A DNA stretch of 64,000 nucleotides. Source: Cetobacterium sp. 2A. GTDB taxonomy: Bacteria; Fusobacteriota; Fusobacteriia; Fusobacteriales; Fusobacteriaceae. The notes beneath the pieces are model-generated. The model ran no database searches. It was not told the origin of the DNA and saw only the letters and a program-made list of their open reading frames with translations. The first letter of the stretch is position 1; each line of letters begins with the position of its first letter. Location: contig NZ_JACFAJ010000011.1 in the NCBI RefSeq assembly GCF_014250685.1, positions 62,001-126,000 of the forward strand, given 5' to 3'. This document shows, piece by piece, positions 1 to 7,988 of the stretch. The position numbers and the translations under genes are program-made.

Positions 1-519
1 AAAGGTTTTGTCTTATTTTTTATTTTTAGTTTTGTATCTATTTTTAGTAAAGAGGTTATTGTTTCTCAAAAAGAGTTAATTAAAATGTATGAAAAAGAAT
101 TAAAGAAAAGTTCTGTATATGAAAAATTTAATCCAATTTATGCACGTGAAGCTGTTATCGGGGAGCAAATAAAAACAATAACTAAAGATGGCTTAGAAAC
201 TATCAATACAGCTTATGAAGGAGATTATATTGTCAAAAATCAGACTTTAGCCAAGGAAGAATATATTGTTCCTAAGGAAAAGTTTGAAAAGAGATATACT
301 TTTATTAAAAACTTAGATAAGAATTGGAATATATATAAGCCTACAGGAGAAATAAAAGCTATAAAAGTTGAAACAAAAGAAACATTTTATATAATGGCAC
401 CTTGGAATGAAAAGATGATTGTTAAATCGGGAGATTTTTTAGTTTCACCATTGGATTATAGTGAAGTTTATAGAATAGCAAATCATGAATTTTTTGAAAC
501 GTATAAATTAAAAAAATAA
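1..519 (+). CDS. Secreted protein of unknown function, 5' end outside the window
   Basis: The frame is open from base 1 to the stop, giving 172 visible residues; the start codon lies before the window. The first residues (KGFVLFFIFSFVSIFSKE) are a hydrophobic run ending in charged residues, the look of a Sec signal peptide core, so the ATG at 85 is internal. The mature part holds two similar segments, about visible residues 74-99 and 144-168. Each begins G-D-(Y/F)-(I/L)-V and ends F-x-x-(R/T)-Y, which suggests a duplicated small beta domain. No catalytic motif was recognised. It is probably periplasmic or exported. The reading frame and the leader are seen directly; no function can be given. 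Confidence 0.7.
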   Translation, partial: KGFVLFFIFSFVSIFSKEVIVSQKELIKMYEKELKKSSVYEKFNPIYAREAVIGEQIKTITKDGLETINTAYEGDYIVKNQTLAKEEYIVPKEKFEKRYTFIKNLDKNWNIYKPTGEIKAIKVETKETFYIMAPWNEKMIVKSGDFLVSPLDYSEVYRIANHEFFETYKLKK

Positions 520-542
520 TTTATCAAAAAGGATACTTTTAA

Positions 543-1172
543 ATGATAAAAAATTCGAAAATAAATAAATTTAATAATTATAAAAATAATTCTAAAGAAT
601 TTTTTGATAAAATGGCACATAAAAAGCATGGAGATTCATTTAGACATTACGAAAATGTTTTAAAATATCTTAATGATATTAGATTTGAAAAACTTCTTGA
701 TTTAGGAACAGGAACGGGGTCACTTTTGGAGAAGTTAGAACATAGAATTGAGAATAAAGGAACTAAATTTTATGGTATTGATATATCTTCAAAAATGATA
801 GAAGTAGCAAGAGGGAAGAAATTGAATGCTGAATTTCTAAATGGTGATAGTGAGAACTTACCTTACGAGAATGAAATGTTTGATATAATAACTTGTATAA
901 ATTCATTTCACCACTATCCAAATCCACAATTAGTTGCAAAAGAGATAGCTAGGGTTTTAAAATTGAATGGGAAATTAATATTAGGTGAAATTTGGCTTCC
1001 ACCTTTTTTTAAAAGTATAGTCAATAAGTTATTGCCTTATGGGAAATCTGGAGATTTCAAAATTTATTCAAATTCTGAAATAGAAGATATTTTTATGAAA
1101 GAAAATATAATATTGGAAGAAAAAAAATATGTATGCTTTACAAATTATACATATTTATTCAAAAAAATTTAA
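543..1172 (+). CDS. Class I SAM-dependent methyltransferase
   Basis: A 209-residue protein with the Rossmann-type SAM-binding motif I (LDLGTGTG, residues 52-59), an acidic residue at the end of strand 2 (YGIDIS, about 76-82) and the motif IV region (FDIITCINSFHHY, about 113-125). This is the UbiE/Methyltransf_11 layout. The N-terminal 30 residues are Lys/Asn-rich and outside the fold. The substrate cannot be told from the sequence. It lies 23 bp after the secreted protein gene, so the two may be cotranscribed, and a strong hairpin terminator follows at once. The family is confident; any specific role would be a guess. Confidence 0.85.
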   Translation: MIKNSKINKFNNYKNNSKEFFDKMAHKKHGDSFRHYENVLKYLNDIRFEKLLDLGTGTGSLLEKLEHRIENKGTKFYGIDISSKMIEVARGKKLNAEFLNGDSENLPYENEMFDIITCINSFHHYPNPQLVAKEIARVLKLNGKLILGEIWLPPFFKSIVNKLLPYGKSGDFKIYSNSEIEDIFMKENIILEEKKYVCFTNYTYLFKKI

Positions 1173-1177
1173 AAAAG

Positions 1178-1219
1178 GGAGAGAGTCTTGAATAATTAAA
1201 TTCAAGACTCTCTCCTTTT
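1178..1219. terminator. Bidirectional rho-independent terminator
   Basis: A perfect 15-bp inverted repeat (arms 1178-1192 and 1201-1215) around an 8-nt loop, with T-runs on both sides. It separates the convergent methyltransferase gene and the minus-strand hypothetical gene and can serve both. Confidence 0.9.
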
Positions 1220-1222
1220 GAT

Positions 1223-1681
1223 TTACTTCTCTAATTTTTCAATTATTGAATTTATGAAACCTTTACACTGATCATTTTTAATAGAGTAATAAACTTCGTT
1301 TAACTCATCACTATAAAATTCTTCTAGTAAGATATTTAGAACCATTCTATTTCTATAGATGTTTGGAGTCTTTAAAAGTTCCTTTACTTCAGTTAAGCTT
1401 TCAGGAGTTCCATCTAAAAGTTTATTGACAATTGCATTTGCTTCTTCAATTATTTTATGAACTCCAGTAATTCTATCTCTACGATTTCTAACTTTATTTT
1501 TATCGTGGGGATTTCTTCCCTTGTTTAAAGTATTTAAAAGATCATATGGATTTATTGTAGGATTTAGTTTTAAAATCTCTAAAATTTCTCCATATATAAT
1601 GTTGCTCTCTTTATCTTCAGCACTTTGTTTTTTTAAAGATTCAGTGTATTTAGAACAAAGTTCTATTAATAAGTTTTCCAT
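1223..1681 (-). CDS. Hypothetical cytoplasmic protein
   Basis: A 152-residue, highly charged, mainly helical protein without signal peptide or membrane segment. It has a basic cluster (HDKNKVRNRRDR) around residue 65 and ends in an amphipathic helix. I do not recognise the family. The start is set at the ATG at 1681: GGAGG lies just upstream, whereas an in-frame TTG at 1693 would put that ribosome-binding site inside the gene. It shares the terminator at 1178-1219 with the convergent methyltransferase. The frame is intact, so it is likely a real gene, but no function can be assigned. Confidence 0.65.
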   Translation of the reverse strand: MENLLIELCSKYTESLKKQSAEDKESNIIYGEILEILKLNPTINPYDLLNTLNKGRNPHDKNKVRNRRDRITGVHKIIEEANAIVNKLLDGTPESLTEVKELLKTPNIYRNRMVLNILLEEFYSDELNEVYYSIKNDQCKGFINSIIEKLEK

Positions 1682-1733
1682 GAATTCCTCCAAAATAATT
1701 TAATCACTTGTAGGTTAAATTATAACATAGAAT

Positions 1734-3122
1734 TTATAGAGTTTCAGCTATTTTAATAACTTTATTTTTAAAATCGTTCATATTTTTTCTTGATAATTTT
1801 TCGTCGTAAGTTTTTAAAACTTTATTTTCAACTATAATTTTACCATTAACAATAACAGTTTCAACATTTGAAGCATTAGCTGAGTAAACAAGTGCAGAAT
1901 AAGCATCATATAGAGGAACCATGTTAGCTGACTGAGTTTCAACTATAACAACATCCGCTAATTTTCCAGTTTCTAAGGATCCAATTTTATCTTCCATATG
2001 AAGTGCTTTAGCTCCACCAATAGTTGCCATTTCAACAGCTTTAATCGGAGGAAGAGCAGACCTGTCTTTTGTATCTAGTTTATGTAATTTAGCAACATAA
2101 CCCATTTGTCCAATTATATCTAGTGTATTACCACTCATAGGGCCATCAGTTCCTAATCCAACTCTTAAACCTTGATCATGCATTTTAAGGGCTGGTGATA
2201 TACCTTTAGCAGACTTTATGTTAGCAACCATGTTGTGAGCAACTCCAACATCTCTCTTTTTAAGAATTTCAATGTCATTATCATTTACGAATATAAGATG
2301 TGCAGCAACAAATCTTTGATCTAGAACTCCAATTGAATCTAAATACTCAACAGGACTCATATTATATTTTTCCTTATAAAATTCTGATTCTTTTTCAGTC
2401 TCAGCTACGTGCATTAAAACTGGAACATTGTATTCTTTAGACAGCTTATTAATAATTTGTAAATGTTCAGTATCATTTGTATGAGGAGCATGAGGAGCAA
2501 ATGCTGGAGTTATAAGCTCATCATTTTTATAAGTTTCTATAAATTTTTTAGCATAGTCAATTCCACCAAATGGTTCTTTTGCATCGGCAACTGGGAATTT
2601 AATAACAGTTTCACCAAGAACTCCTCTAAGTCCTATTTTCTTTACTGCTTTAGCAACTTCATCTTCAAAATAATACATATCAGTAACCGTAGTTACACCA
2701 GCTTTAGCCATCTCTACACTTCCATGAAGAGCTCCTAAATAAACCATTTCAGGTGATACCATTTTATTTTCAAGAGGAAATAGATATCTTGTTAATCTAT
2801 CAGGAACATCATCTGCTAAACTTCTAAATACACTCATGGAAGCATGAGTATGAGTATTTATCATTCCTGGCATAATAATTCCTTCATTTGCATCTATATT
2901 TTTTGTAGCTTTATATTTCTTTTCTAATCCTTTTTGTCCAACTTCTAAAATTTTGTTATCCTTAATTACAACAACACCATTTTCTATAACATTTTTTTCA
3001 TTGTCCATAGTTAAAACAGTTCCGTTAGTGATAATGATATCAGCCTTTTCAGAAGAAAAACTTTCCTTGTTAAGTGTACCTGTTAAAATTAAAAGAGTGA
3101 AGATTGATAATAATTTTTTCAT
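1734..3122 (-). CDS. Secreted amidohydrolase, MTA/SAH/guanine deaminase-like
   Basis: A 462-residue metal-dependent hydrolase of the amidohydrolase superfamily (MtaD/SsnA/chlorohydrolase branch), which deaminates purine-type rings. Visible metal and catalytic residues are HTH at 91-93, His211/214 in HAPH, His238 and Glu241 in HVAE, His275 and Asp326 in GTDGP. Unlike most relatives it begins with a Sec-type signal peptide (residues 1 to about 24, hydrophobic core LLSIFTLLILTG, no lipobox), so it probably acts in the periplasm. The gene is preceded by a guanine-class riboswitch and terminator, which ties it to purine metabolism and argues for a guanine or related purine as substrate or product. 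RBS GGGAGA. The family is certain; the substrate is inference. Confidence 0.85.
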   Translation of the reverse strand: MKKLLSIFTLLILTGTLNKESFSSEKADIIITNGTVLTMDNEKNVIENGVVVIKDNKILEVGQKGLEKKYKATKNIDANEGIIMPGMINTHTHASMSVFRSLADDVPDRLTRYLFPLENKMVSPEMVYLGALHGSVEMAKAGVTTVTDMYYFEDEVAKAVKKIGLRGVLGETVIKFPVADAKEPFGGIDYAKKFIETYKNDELITPAFAPHAPHTNDTEHLQIINKLSKEYNVPVLMHVAETEKESEFYKEKYNMSPVEYLDSIGVLDQRFVAAHLIFVNDNDIEILKKRDVGVAHNMVANIKSAKGISPALKMHDQGLRVGLGTDGPMSGNTLDIIGQMGYVAKLHKLDTKDRSALPPIKAVEMATIGGAKALHMEDKIGSLETGKLADVVIVETQSANMVPLYDAYSALVYSANASNVETVIVNGKIIVENKVLKTYDEKLSRKNMNDFKNKVIKIAETL

Positions 3123-3149
3123 TTTTAAAGTCTCCCGTATTTTTTTTAC

Positions 3150-3189
3150 AAAATAAAAAAATCTTCAATAGCAAAAGTCTATTGAAGAT
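3150..3189 (-). terminator. Riboswitch-controlled intrinsic terminator
   Basis: An 11-bp perfect stem (arms 3179-3189 and 3161-3171 read on the minus strand), a 7-nt loop and then a U-run (3150-3160). It lies between the purine aptamer and the start of the deaminase gene, so it is the expression platform of that riboswitch. Confidence 0.88.
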
Positions 3190-3201
3190 CTATGACCTTT
3201 G

Positions 3202-3264
3202 CTTATAGTACAGAATTTACGGATCTGTCTAGAAACTCCCAACCTTATTTTGGGGATATATAAG
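3202..3264 (-). promoter_or_regulatory. Purine riboswitch aptamer, guanine class
   Basis: Read on the minus strand this is the classic three-way purine aptamer. P1 is CTTATA/TATAAG. The P2 stem is followed by GTTTCTA in J2/3, and the P3 loop contains CCGTAAA. The residue just before the 3' P1 strand that pairs with the ligand (position 74 in the xpt numbering) is C, which in this family means guanine or hypoxanthine rather than adenine. It sits 80 bases upstream of the secreted deaminase and is followed by a terminator. In known examples ligand binding favours the terminator. Confidence 0.88.
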
Positions 3265-3350
3265 CTAATTAGTTATTATTTTATTTTATAAGTCGAATAT
3301 ATCATATTTATAATAAGGATGTCAAATTAAATTTAAATGACCTTTGATTG

Positions 3351-3379
3351 TTTACATCAATTTTTATAAGTGATATAAT
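3351..3379 (+). promoter_or_regulatory. Sigma-70-type promoter of the siroheme reductase-like gene
   Basis: TTTACA, a 17-bp spacer, then TATAAT, about 45 bases upstream of the start codon at 3425. The remaining bases between the riboswitch and this promoter hold nothing else that I recognise. Confidence 0.7.
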
Positions 3380-3424
3380 TCATTTGTTAAGTTAATTTAA
3401 AAATTTAAATTTAGGGGTGATTTG

Positions 3425-4135
3425 ATGAGTGCAGAAATAACAGTAGAGATTAAGAATTCTTTAAGAGGACAAGGTTTTTTATCTTTAAAAGATGGTTGTC
3501 ATTTTTCAGTTAGAATAGTTATACCAGCAGGGCAAATGACAAAAGAGTTCTCTACTAAAATTACAGAAATCTCCGAAAAATATGGTAGAGGATACTTCAC
3601 ATTAACTCAAAGACTTGATGTTGAAATTCCTTTTGTAAAATATGAAGACTTAGATTTGGTAAGAGAAGAATTAACTAAAAGTGGTTTAATAGTTGGTGGA
3701 ACAGGAAAAAGAGTTAGATCTATTCATACATGTAAAGGAACAGTTTGTAGATTTGGACTTTATGATACAGAGAAGATGACTAAAGATTTTACAGAGAGAT
3801 TTTATAAAAAATACTATGATATTGTTTTACCTAATAAATTTAGAATAGCCATAGCAGGTTGTAAAAATAGTTGTCCTAAACCTCAAATGTCGGATTTAGG
3901 AATAATTGGAAGAAAATTAGGATTGGTTGGAATATTTATAGGTGGAATGAACGGCAGTACTCAAATAACAGGAAAAGAAATAGCTGGACTTTATACTTTG
4001 GAGGAAGCAGGAGACGTAGTAGAAAGAGCAATCAATTTCTATAAGGAACATGGCGAGATGGGAGAAAGATTTCCTAAAATGGTAGAAAGATTAGGTTTTG
4101 AGCTCGTAGAGAAAGAATTAATAAAACAAATTTAA
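3425..4135 (+). CDS. Small nitrite/sulfite reductase-like siroheme and 4Fe-4S protein
   Basis: A 236-residue protein matching one half of the nitrite/sulfite reductase fold: an N-terminal ferredoxin-like (parachute) domain with the conserved YGRGYFTLTQR segment (about 55-65), then the siroheme/4Fe-4S domain. Its cluster cysteines appear as C-x4-C (HTCKGTVC, near 102-107) and C-x3-C (AGCKNSC, near 151-155). Full sulfite reductases have two such repeats and are about twice as long, so this belongs to the compact single-repeat group. The ATG at 3425 is chosen because GGGGTG precedes it; an in-frame TTG directly before it is less likely. It is monocistronic, with its own promoter. Sulfite versus nitrite as substrate is open. 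Confidence 0.75.
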   Translation: MSAEITVEIKNSLRGQGFLSLKDGCHFSVRIVIPAGQMTKEFSTKITEISEKYGRGYFTLTQRLDVEIPFVKYEDLDLVREELTKSGLIVGGTGKRVRSIHTCKGTVCRFGLYDTEKMTKDFTERFYKKYYDIVLPNKFRIAIAGCKNSCPKPQMSDLGIIGRKLGLVGIFIGGMNGSTQITGKEIAGLYTLEEAGDVVERAINFYKEHGEMGERFPKMVERLGFELVEKELIKQI

Positions 4136-4152
4136 TACAAAGAAATAAGAAG

Positions 4153-4181
4153 TTGAAAAAATGTTAAATATGTTTTATAAT
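4153..4181 (+). promoter_or_regulatory. Sigma-70-type promoter of the PhnA/YjdM gene
   Basis: TTGAAA, a 17-bp spacer, then TATAAT, about 33 bases before the ATG at 4214. Confidence 0.65.
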
Positions 4182-4213
4182 ATATAGATATTGAAAAGAA
4201 TGGAGATAAAATT

Positions 4214-4555
4214 ATGACTAAATTACCAAATTGTCCAAAATGTAATTCTGAGTACACATATGAAGATGGAAATCTACTTGTATGTCCAGAGTGTAGTTAT
4301 GAGTGGACTTTAGAATCAGAAAATGAAAATAGCAATGATGAGAAGATAATTAAGGATGCAAACGGAAATATTCTACAAGATGGAGATTCTGTAGCTGTAA
4401 TTAAGGACCTTAAAATAAAAGGAAGTTCATTAGTTGTAAAAATGGGTACAAAAGTAAAAAACATACGTTTAGTTGATGGAGACCATGATATTGATTGTAA
4501 AATCGATGGAATTGGTGCTATGAAATTAAAGTCTGAGTTTGTAAAAAAAATATAA
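4214..4555 (+). CDS. yjdM: Zinc-ribbon protein PhnA/YjdM
   Basis: A 113-residue protein with an N-terminal zinc ribbon (CPKC at 7-10 and CPEC at about 24-27) followed by the compact PhnA C-terminal beta domain ([16 protein letters not shown]). Length and motif order match the PhnA/YjdM family. The name comes from linkage to phosphonate genes in E. coli, but no phosphonate genes are nearby here and the cellular role is not settled. It is a single-gene unit with its own promoter and a bidirectional terminator. Confidence 0.9.
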   Translation: MTKLPNCPKCNSEYTYEDGNLLVCPECSYEWTLESENENSNDEKIIKDANGNILQDGDSVAVIKDLKIKGSSLVVKMGTKVKNIRLVDGDHDIDCKIDGIGAMKLKSEFVKKI

Positions 4556-4568
4556 GTATTAAAAATGA

Positions 4569-4600
4569 GGCTATCGATAAAAATATCGATAGCCTTTACT
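4569..4600. terminator. Bidirectional rho-independent terminator
   Basis: An 11-bp perfect stem (4569-4579 with 4584-4594) and an AAAA loop, flanked by T-rich sequence on both sides. It lies between the convergent yjdM and ywbE genes. Confidence 0.88.
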
Positions 4601-4601
4601 T

Positions 4602-4796
4602 TTATTCTAAGATTTCTTGCACTCTTCCTACAGTCCCATCTTCCAATTTAACTTTTATTCCATGAGGATGAGTAGCAGAATTTGTCAGTAGACTCTGTAC
4701 AATTCCTTTTGTTAGTTTACCAGTTTTTTGATCTTCTTTTTTTACAACCATAACCGTTATTCCAGGTTTTATATCTTTTCTATTTTTTCCGCTCAT
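4602..4796 (-). CDS. ywbE: YwbE family protein
   Basis: A 64-residue protein matching the small conserved YwbE family along its whole length: R-K-D-I-K-P-G near the start, K-x-D-Q-x-T-G-x-L-T-x-G in the middle, and H-P-H-G-I-K-V-x-L-x-D-G-x-V-G-R-V near the end. The fold is probably a single KOW-like beta barrel. Its function is not known. It ends 8 bp from the terminator shared with yjdM. Confidence 0.88.
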   Translation of the reverse strand: MSGKNRKDIKPGITVMVVKKEDQKTGKLTKGIVQSLLTNSATHPHGIKVKLEDGTVGRVQEILE

Positions 4797-4870
4797 GTAT
4801 GTGCTCCTTTATGTTTTTAAATTATTTATTATCACAAAGTATACCATATATATTGAAAAAAGTTTATTCA

Positions 4871-6466
4871 TTAAACAAAAGACTTAATAATTGCTTTGGC
4901 TAGCACCGAAATATTTTTATATTGAGGTGTAACAGGACAAACTTCTTTTTTGGTATTAGTTAGATGGTAAACAGCAGTTCTAGCTGCTCTTACAGAGTAC
5001 TCTTCTGTAAACACCATATCTTCTGGAATTTCAACAAATTGGCTAATCATAGCAAAATTGGTTGAACCATAGGGTATCAAGTCAGGACGATCAGTTAAAG
5101 CTCTTGGTTGAAACATGGAAATTATATAGGGCATCATGCAAGGAATAACATTAATGACAGTATCCATTATTTCATCCTCTTCATTTTCAAAATTTAAGTG
5201 ATGAAGTAGCTCTGATAAAATCTCTTTTCCGGTACACTCTCTCATAGGTTTTTTTATATAATTTCCATTTTCTTTTGTATAAAGTCCATAACCCCAAAAG
5301 ATAGTTTGTTCATCAGTTTGACCCTTGAAGTGAGGTTGGGCAGCTACTACAATTGACATTAACCAATTCGAATCTTTAAATGTCATTAGTCCACCAGTTC
5401 CAGGGATATTTCCAGAGAAATTTTCAATTTTTTTGAGTAATTTATTTCCATTCATTGTTACAGTAAATGATTCCCAATTACTCTCTTCAGGATTTCCAAA
5501 AAATACTTTTGGATTTCCTAATTCTCTTTTCTTTTTTTTAATATTTGACCAAAGAATTTCAGAAGGTGGTCTTTTAAAATTTAGCAAAGGCGGAGCATTA
5601 AAATTTCCAAGAGTTGAATTATCAGTCATACAACCATTTGTCATAAAACATAAATCATTATCATTTAATTCAATATTAAAATTATTATTCTCTTCATTTT
5701 TATAACAAATATTAGTAACCGTAATTTCATTATTTTTTTTAAAATCTAAATCAGTTACTGTACATCCCAAGTTGAAATTAACTCCATGATTAGAAAGATG
5801 TGTTTTCAAAGGTAAAATTACAGAGACATATTGGTTATATGGGGTTCTAACTATCCCTCCTAAAGTATCTATTCTTGAGAACTCTAAAATCATCCTTTTC
5901 ATATAACGTTGAAATTCTACTAAACTTGACCATTTTTGAAAAGCAAATGTCGTTTGCCACATGTACCAAAAGTTAGTTTCGAAAAAATTAGGATTTAGAT
6001 CAAACCAGTCAGAAATTTTTAAACCTTCAATTTTTTCTTCAGGTTCTAGCATAAGTTTAAGTAAATCTAATCTATTTTTAAAATTAAAACCCATTTTTTT
6101 AGAATTAATAATTTTTCCATTTTTATCAATAAGTCTAGCTTTAGCATGAGTTTTATGTATTTTATTGAATTCTGTAATTTCTTCTTTTACTGTTTTTTGA
6201 CTATTTTCTAAAGACGGAATAAAAGATAATAAATCCCAAAAGTTTTCATAAGCTTCTTTAGTAAGCATACGTCCACCTCTACAAGAAAATCCTTCTGTTA
6301 AATTTCCCGATCCATCGTTACTTCCACCTATCTCATTTAGATTTTCTAATATATAAATATTATTTCCTTTATAGTTACAATCTTTTATCAGATATGCCGC
6401 ACCTGCTAAAGAAGCTAAACCTCCACCTATGAAATAGGCTTTTTTACTATTTGTTATAGATTCCAA
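4871..6466 (-). CDS. ohyA: Oleate hydratase
   Basis: A 531-residue FAD-dependent fatty-acid hydratase (converts oleate to 10-hydroxystearate, a membrane-lipid detoxification activity in gut bacteria). The N-terminal nucleotide-binding motif is GGGLASLAGAAYL (14-26). The family block at 63-67 reads RGGRM. From memory, many members carry a catalytic Glu in this block (RGGRE), while a monomeric subgroup typified by Rhodococcus has Met. Later blocks (PYNQYVSVILPL, PCMMPYI, YGSTNFA) match the family. The start is a TTG at 6466 with GGGGAG upstream; no ATG occurs before the FAD motif, so this start is forced. It is slightly shorter than the usual 570-590 residues. It appears to be a single-gene unit. 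Confidence 0.9.
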   Translation of the reverse strand: MESITNSKKAYFIGGGLASLAGAAYLIKDCNYKGNNIYILENLNEIGGSNDGSGNLTEGFSCRGGRMLTKEAYENFWDLLSFIPSLENSQKTVKEEITEFNKIHKTHAKARLIDKNGKIINSKKMGFNFKNRLDLLKLMLEPEEKIEGLKISDWFDLNPNFFETNFWYMWQTTFAFQKWSSLVEFQRYMKRMILEFSRIDTLGGIVRTPYNQYVSVILPLKTHLSNHGVNFNLGCTVTDLDFKKNNEITVTNICYKNEENNNFNIELNDNDLCFMTNGCMTDNSTLGNFNAPPLLNFKRPPSEILWSNIKKKKRELGNPKVFFGNPEESNWESFTVTMNGNKLLKKIENFSGNIPGTGGLMTFKDSNWLMSIVVAAQPHFKGQTDEQTIFWGYGLYTKENGNYIKKPMRECTGKEILSELLHHLNFENEEDEIMDTVINVIPCMMPYIISMFQPRALTDRPDLIPYGSTNFAMISQFVEIPEDMVFTEEYSVRAARTAVYHLTNTKKEVCPVTPQYKNISVLAKAIIKSFV

Positions 6467-6529
6467 TCAAACCACTCCCCATAATTTTTTTTCCCGTTAT
6501 ATACTTATACTCACAAAATTATTATTTTC

Positions 6530-6558
6530 TTGTATTTAAAGATGTAAAATGTTAAAAT
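6530..6558 (+). promoter_or_regulatory. Sigma-70-type promoter of the TSCPD gene
   Basis: TTGTAT, a 17-bp spacer, then TAAAAT, about 30 bases before the ATG at 6590. Confidence 0.55.
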
Positions 6559-6589
6559 TCATCTTGTAATAATTTTTTATGGAGGAATA

Positions 6590-6826
6590 ATGAAAAGTTT
6601 AAAAACATCTGGAGTATGTGCAAAAGAAATAAGTATAAAACTAGAAAATGATATAATAACTCAAGTGAAGTTTCACGGAGGTTGTGATGGGAATACTAGT
6701 GGACTAGAAATTTTAATAGTAGGACAGTCAAAAGATGAGATAATAAAAAAATTAAAAGGTATTGATTGTAAAGGTAGAGGAACATCGTGTCCTGACCAAT
6801 TAGCTCAATTACTTGAAAAATATTAA
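6590..6826 (+). CDS. TSCPD domain protein (TIGR03905 type)
   Basis: A 78-residue protein consisting almost only of a TSCPD domain. It has Cys residues at GVCAKE (about 10), GGCDGN (about 32), DCKGRGTSCPDQLA near the end, and the GTSCPDQ signature itself. The domain also occurs at the C-terminus of some class II ribonucleotide reductases, where the cysteines are thought to bind metal. Here it stands alone. It lies directly before the TPP riboswitch but has its own promoter, so it is probably not part of the thiamine operon. Confidence 0.85.
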   Translation: MKSLKTSGVCAKEISIKLENDIITQVKFHGGCDGNTSGLEILIVGQSKDEIIKKLKGIDCKGRGTSCPDQLAQLLEKY

Positions 6827-6841
6827 ATAAATAAATTAATG

Positions 6842-6918
6842 CTAGGGGAGCCTTCGGGCTGAGAAGTTTTATACTGACCCTTTGAACCTGATCTGGATTG
6901 TACCAGCGTAGGGAAGCA
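6842..6918 (+). promoter_or_regulatory. TPP riboswitch (THI element)
   Basis: The sequence contains the diagnostic blocks in order: GGGGAGCC, GGCTGAGA, ACCCTTTGAACCTGATCTGG, and ACCAGCGTAGGGAAGC. These form the two helical arms that bind the pyrimidine and pyrophosphate parts of thiamine pyrophosphate. It lies upstream of thiS-G-H-F-E and is followed by an intrinsic terminator at 6953-6988, so TPP should lower transcription of the operon by termination. Confidence 0.97.
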
Positions 6919-6952
6919 GTTTTGTATCGCTTATAAACTAAGTTGGTATTTT

Positions 6953-6988
6953 AAGCTGTGTCCTATGACACAGCTTTTTTTATTTTTT
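6953..6988 (+). terminator. TPP riboswitch expression-platform terminator
   Basis: A 10-bp stem (6953-6962 with 6967-6976), a CTAT loop, then a long T-run. It sits between the aptamer and the thiS ribosome-binding site. Confidence 0.9.
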
Positions 6989-7008
6989 AAATAAGGAGAA
7001 GTTAGAAA

Positions 7009-7206
7009 ATGAAAATTATTTTAAATGGAGATCCGCATGAAGTTAAGAATGGAACTACGATTTTTGAACTTTTAAAATTATTTGAAGTGTCAGAAGATGG
7101 TGTAATAGTTTTAATTGAGGAAGAAATAATTCCAAAGGAAGAATATGCAAAAGAAATTTATAATGACTGTGAAATTGAATTTTTAAGATTTGTATCGGGA
7201 GGGTAA
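7009..7206 (+). CDS. thiS: Sulfur carrier protein ThiS
   Basis: A 65-residue ubiquitin-like protein ending in Gly-Gly (VSGG), the C-terminus that is adenylated by ThiF and converted to a thiocarboxylate as sulfur donor for the thiazole ring. AAGGAG precedes the ATG. It is the first gene of the TPP-controlled operon, and its stop codon overlaps the ribosome-binding site of thiG. Confidence 0.95.
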   Translation: MKIILNGDPHEVKNGTTIFELLKLFEVSEDGVIVLIEEEIIPKEEYAKEIYNDCEIEFLRFVSGG

Positions 7207-7210
7207 ATAT

Positions 7211-7987
7211 ATGGATAAATTATTAATTGGTGGAGTAGAATTTCAAAGTAGACTAATAACAGGAACAGGAAAATTTTCAAATTACAATTTAATTTCATCT
7301 ATGCTGGAATCAAGTGAAAGTGAAATGATAACAGTAGCCTTAAGAAGAGTTGATTTAACAGGAAGAAGTGAGAATATATTAGAATATATACCTAAAAATA
7401 TAACTTTACTTCCAAATACAAGTGGAGCCAGAACAGCAGAAGAAGCAATAAAAATTGCGAGAATAGCAAGAGCATCAGGATGTGGAAACTTTATAAAGAT
7501 AGAAATTATTAACGACATGAAGTATTTAATGCCGGATAATGAAGAAACTGTAAAAGCGACGGAAATACTAGCAAAAGAAGGGTTCATAGTTATGCCGTAT
7601 ATAAATCCAGACTTGATTACTGCAAAGAAATTAGAAAAAGCTGGAGCAGCTTCGGTTATGCCTCTTGGAGCACCAATAGGTTCAAATCGTGGTTTATTAA
7701 CTAAAGCGATGATTGAAATTCTTGTTGAAAATTGCAGTCTTCCAATCATAGTAGATGCTGGGATTGGAAAACCTTCTCATGCATGTGAAGCAATGGAAAT
7801 GGGTGTGAGTGCTGTACTTGTTGATACTGCCATTGCCACAAGTGAAAACCCGGTTGCCATGGGACTTGCCTTTAAAAAGGCTGTAGAAGCTGGAAGGGAG
7901 GCTTATTTAGCAAAATGTCCAGAAATTAATAAAGTTGCTATAGCTTCATCGCCTTTAACTGGATTTTTGAGAGGAGTTGAAAAATAA
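7211..7987 (+). CDS. thiG: Thiazole synthase ThiG
   Basis: A 258-residue TIM-barrel enzyme that builds thiazole phosphate from deoxyxylulose phosphate, dehydroglycine and ThiS thiocarboxylate. Visible family blocks are TGTGKF (18-22), the Schiff-base lysine K96 in [21 protein letters not shown] and [11 protein letters not shown]. The ATG at 7211 has GGGAGGG in front; an in-frame TTG at 7190 would overlap thiS by 17 bases and has no ribosome-binding site. It is followed directly by thiH, the dehydroglycine source. Confidence 0.96.
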   Translation: MDKLLIGGVEFQSRLITGTGKFSNYNLISSMLESSESEMITVALRRVDLTGRSENILEYIPKNITLLPNTSGARTAEEAIKIARIARASGCGNFIKIEIINDMKYLMPDNEETVKATEILAKEGFIVMPYINPDLITAKKLEKAGAASVMPLGAPIGSNRGLLTKAMIEILVENCSLPIIVDAGIGKPSHACEAMEMGVSAVLVDTAIATSENPVAMGLAFKKAVEAGREAYLAKCPEINKVAIASSPLTGFLRGVEK

Positions 7988-7988
7988 A

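Noticed and set aside
7282-7749. A 155-codon frame antisense to thiG.
   Set aside because: thiG is intact and conserved on the plus strand; the antisense frame has no ribosome-binding site.
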